This document shows positions 5,787 to 7,372 of a stretch of 7,372 nucleotides of DNA, one piece after another (position 1 is the stretch's first letter; each line of letters opens with the position of its first letter). Under the pieces are notes generated by a model. That model had not been told where the DNA came from and ran no database searches. It saw only the letters and a list, made by a program, of their open reading frames with translations. Made by a program: the position numbers and the translations under genes. This DNA is from a bacterium (GTDB taxonomy: Bacteria; Latescibacterota; UBA2968; GCA-2709665): assembly GCA_027619145.1 (NCBI GenBank), contig JAQCGA010000194.1, positions 1 to 7,372 on the forward strand, written 5' to 3'.

Positions 5787-6104
5787 ATGTACGCAGTTGT
5801 CGATATTGCCGGCTCCCAGGTCAAAGTCTCCCAGGGAGAGCGCATTCGGGTTTCCCGCCTGAAAGCCGAAACCGGGGAAAAAGTTACACTGGATCGCGTT
5901 TTGTTGCTCTCTCAGGACGGCGAAACCCGCGTGGGTACACCGCAGGTGGAAGGCGCATCTGTGGAAGCCAGTGTACTGAAACACGGCCTGGACAAGAAAG
6001 TAATCGTTTTCAAAATGAAACGCCGCAAAGGCTATCGAAGGAAAAATGGACACCGGCAGCCTTATACCGAACTCCAAATCGACGGAATTTCGGCTGGCGC
6101 CTGA
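5787..6104 (+). CDS. rplU: 50S ribosomal protein L21
   Basis: L21 binds 23S rRNA in the large ribosomal subunit. The 105-aa length matches the family (about 103). The start [20 protein letters not shown] is the conserved L21 opening. The [15 protein letters not shown] segment (about 39-52) and the basic [20 protein letters not shown] block (about 72-91) are diagnostic. The IAG-x-Q variant in place of GGKQ resembles L21 of the Bacteroidota, which is my reason for the taxonomic guess. The ATG at 5787 has GGAGG 7 nt upstream; an in-frame upstream start overlapping rng was rejected. It is followed 17 nt later by rpmA. Its two-hairpin leader is a candidate for autogenous control. Confidence 0.97.
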   Translation: MYAVVDIAGSQVKVSQGERIRVSRLKAETGEKVTLDRVLLLSQDGETRVGTPQVEGASVEASVLKHGLDKKVIVFKMKRRKGYRRKNGHRQPYTELQIDGISAGA

Positions 6105-6121
6105 CATCGGAGAAAAATTTC

Positions 6122-6382
6122 ATGGCCCATAAAAAAGGGGTTGGAAGTTCCCGCAACGGTCGAGACAGTGGCGGCCAGCGCCTGGGAATCAAAGCCTTCG
6201 GCGGTCAGTTCGTTACAGCTGGCAGTATTATCATTCGTCAGCGCGGCACCCGGATTCACCCTGGAAATAACGTCCAGCGCGCCAGAGACGACTCGCTCTT
6301 TGCACTCGTGGACGGCTTTGTGACCTTCGAGCACCAGAGCAAAAGCCGCAAGAAAGTCAGCGTATACGCCCAGGCAGGGTAA
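6122..6382 (+). CDS. rpmA: 50S ribosomal protein L27
   Basis: L27 sits at the peptidyl transferase centre, where its N-terminus contacts the tRNA ends. The 86-aa protein starts [22 protein letters not shown], the canonical mature N-terminus. There is no extra N-terminal peptide of the kind removed by Prp protease in Firmicutes. [18 protein letters not shown] (about 34-51) and [12 protein letters not shown] (about 59-70) are conserved, and the tail is [18 protein letters not shown] at 6109-6113 lies 8 nt before the ATG. It lies between rplU and mdh in one transcript; mdh starts 6 nt after its stop. Confidence 0.97.
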   Translation: MAHKKGVGSSRNGRDSGGQRLGIKAFGGQFVTAGSIIIRQRGTRIHPGNNVQRARDDSLFALVDGFVTFEHQSKSRKKVSVYAQAG

Positions 6383-6388
6383 GCTATC

Positions 6389-7312
6389 GTGAAGATTGGG
6401 GTCGTTGGTGCCGGTCATGTGGGAGCCACTGCAGCACAGCGAATTGCAGAACGGGAACTTGCCCGGGAAGTGGTTCTGCTGGATGTAGTCGAAGGCATCC
6501 CACAAGGCAAAGGACTGGACCTGGCTGAATCCGCACCCGTGGAACGTTTCGATACGCGGATCACAGGAACCGGAGATCCGGAAGCCCTCTCCGGCTGTGG
6601 GCTGGTCGTCATAACAGCTGGTATTGCCCGCAAGCCTGGTATGAGCCGCGACGATCTCCTGTCCACCAATGCGGAAATTGTCCGTACTGTTTCCGAACAT
6701 GTGCGTCGCTTCGCGCCCGGCTCTATCATCATTGTGGTTACCAATCCGCTGGACGTCATGTCTGCGGTTGCGCTTCACGCGACAAATTTTCCTCCTGCTC
6801 ACGTAATAGGCATGGCTGGCATCCTGGATACGGCCCGGTTCCGCTATTTCATTTCACAGGAACTGGATGTTTCCGTAGAAGATGTTACGGCTTTTGTTCT
6901 GGGCGGACACGGCGATTCCATGGTTCCGTTGCCGCGCTATTCCACTGTAGCAGGCATCCCCCTGTCCGAACTCCTGGACGAATCCACCATTGCCCGTCTG
7001 GTGCAGCGCACCCGAAATGGGGGTGCCGAAATTGTTGGTCATCTAAAAACTGGAAGCGCGTATTACGCGCCTTCTTCTGCCATCGCCGAAATGGTGACAG
7101 CGGTCGTGCGGGACAAAAAACGCGTCCTGCCCTGCGCGGCCTGGCTCACCGGGCAATACGGTTTGCACAACCTTTTTATGGGAGTGCCTGTCAAACTTAG
7201 CGCTGGCGGCGTGCAGGAAATCATCGAAATTGGACTTACGCCAGAAGAATCTGCGGCCCTGCAAGCGTCCGCCAAAGAGGTTCGGGCCAGCATGGAAAAA
7301 CTGGGTCTCTAA
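6389..7312 (+). CDS. mdh: Malate dehydrogenase (NAD-dependent, LDH-like type)
   Basis: The enzyme interconverts malate and oxaloacetate with NAD in the TCA cycle. The 307-aa length is typical. The Rossmann motif is GAGHVG (7-12) with Asp32 ending the second strand, as for NAD. The substrate loop ITAGIARKPGMSRDDLL has Arg81 and Arg87; Arg81 rather than Gln points to malate over lactate. VTNPLD (118-122) has Asn119, GILDTARFR gives Asp147 and Arg150, and GGHGDSMVPL carries the catalytic His174. The start is GTG at 6389, only 6 nt after rpmA, with AGGGTAAG overlapping the rpmA end, suggesting translational coupling. The C-terminus SMEKLGL is complete. Identity as MDH is strong; quaternary form is not visible. 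Confidence 0.95.
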   Translation: MKIGVVGAGHVGATAAQRIAERELAREVVLLDVVEGIPQGKGLDLAESAPVERFDTRITGTGDPEALSGCGLVVITAGIARKPGMSRDDLLSTNAEIVRTVSEHVRRFAPGSIIIVVTNPLDVMSAVALHATNFPPAHVIGMAGILDTARFRYFISQELDVSVEDVTAFVLGGHGDSMVPLPRYSTVAGIPLSELLDESTIARLVQRTRNGGAEIVGHLKTGSAYYAPSSAIAEMVTAVVRDKKRVLPCAAWLTGQYGLHNLFMGVPVKLSAGGVQEIIEIGLTPEESAALQASAKEVRASMEKLGL

Positions 7313-7348
7313 TCTACATCGCAAAATCCAGCGTCAAATATTGCTTTT

Positions 7349-7372
7349 AACCGGGGCTACTGCCACCGGTTT
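7349..7372 (+). terminator. Probable terminator after mdh (cut by window edge)
   Basis: AACCGG (7349-7354) pairs with CCGGTT (7366-7371), and two further G-C pairs with a 1-nt bulge extend the stem inward around CTACTG. It starts 36 nt after the mdh stop codon. The window ends just at the T-tract, so whether it is a true intrinsic terminator cannot be seen. Confidence 0.5.

Noticed and set aside
6389..7312. Lactate dehydrogenase rather than malate dehydrogenase.
   Set aside because: The substrate-specificity position carries Arg81 in the ARKPGMSR loop, the malate-type residue, where lactate enzymes have Gln.

Overview
The window is a compact bacterial chromosomal segment with eight protein genes, one partial at the left edge, plus one tRNA gene. 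Gene order, clear Shine-Dalgarno sites, TTGACA-type promoters and short gaps all look like ordinary chromosome. I see no insertion sequence, integrase, CRISPR array or phage gene. The L21 protein (an IAG-x-Q motif near the start and an [13 protein letters not shown] block near the end) and the order rng-rplU-rpmA-mdh suggest the Bacteroidota/Rhodothermota or wider FCB group. That placement is an inference and is tentative.

Left part, minus strand: a partial HDOD-domain signalling gene (1-422), a hairpin (521-553), and tRNA-Lys(CTT) (585-657) with its own TTGACA-N17-TACATT promoter. A 17-bp near-perfect palindrome lies on the predicted transcription start of that promoter. Upstream is a three-gene minus-strand operon, moeA-moaC-orf100. 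MoaC makes cyclic pyranopterin monophosphate and MoeA inserts molybdenum into molybdopterin. The third gene encodes an unrecognised 100-aa membrane-anchored coiled-coil protein.

Centre: a divergent promoter region (2845-3044) drives moeA leftward and a classical short-chain dehydrogenase/reductase gene rightward. The reductase gene ends in a GC-rich hairpin. A 347-bp gene-free stretch (3771-4117) follows. Its second half can form a 17-bp interrupted hairpin just before rng, and an alternative stem that competes with it.

Right part, plus strand: rng (RNase E/G), then rplU (L21), rpmA (L27) and mdh (malate dehydrogenase). A promoter whose -35 box overlaps the rng stop codon, followed by a leader with two perfect hairpins, precedes rplU. 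rpmA and mdh follow at 17-bp and 6-bp gaps, so translation components and a TCA-cycle enzyme probably share one mRNA. A partial terminator-like hairpin lies at the right edge.

Nothing here is clearly a new system. The items most worth a second look are the structured leaders of rng and rplU, the start-site palindrome at the tRNA promoter, and the small coiled-coil protein in the molybdenum cofactor operon.
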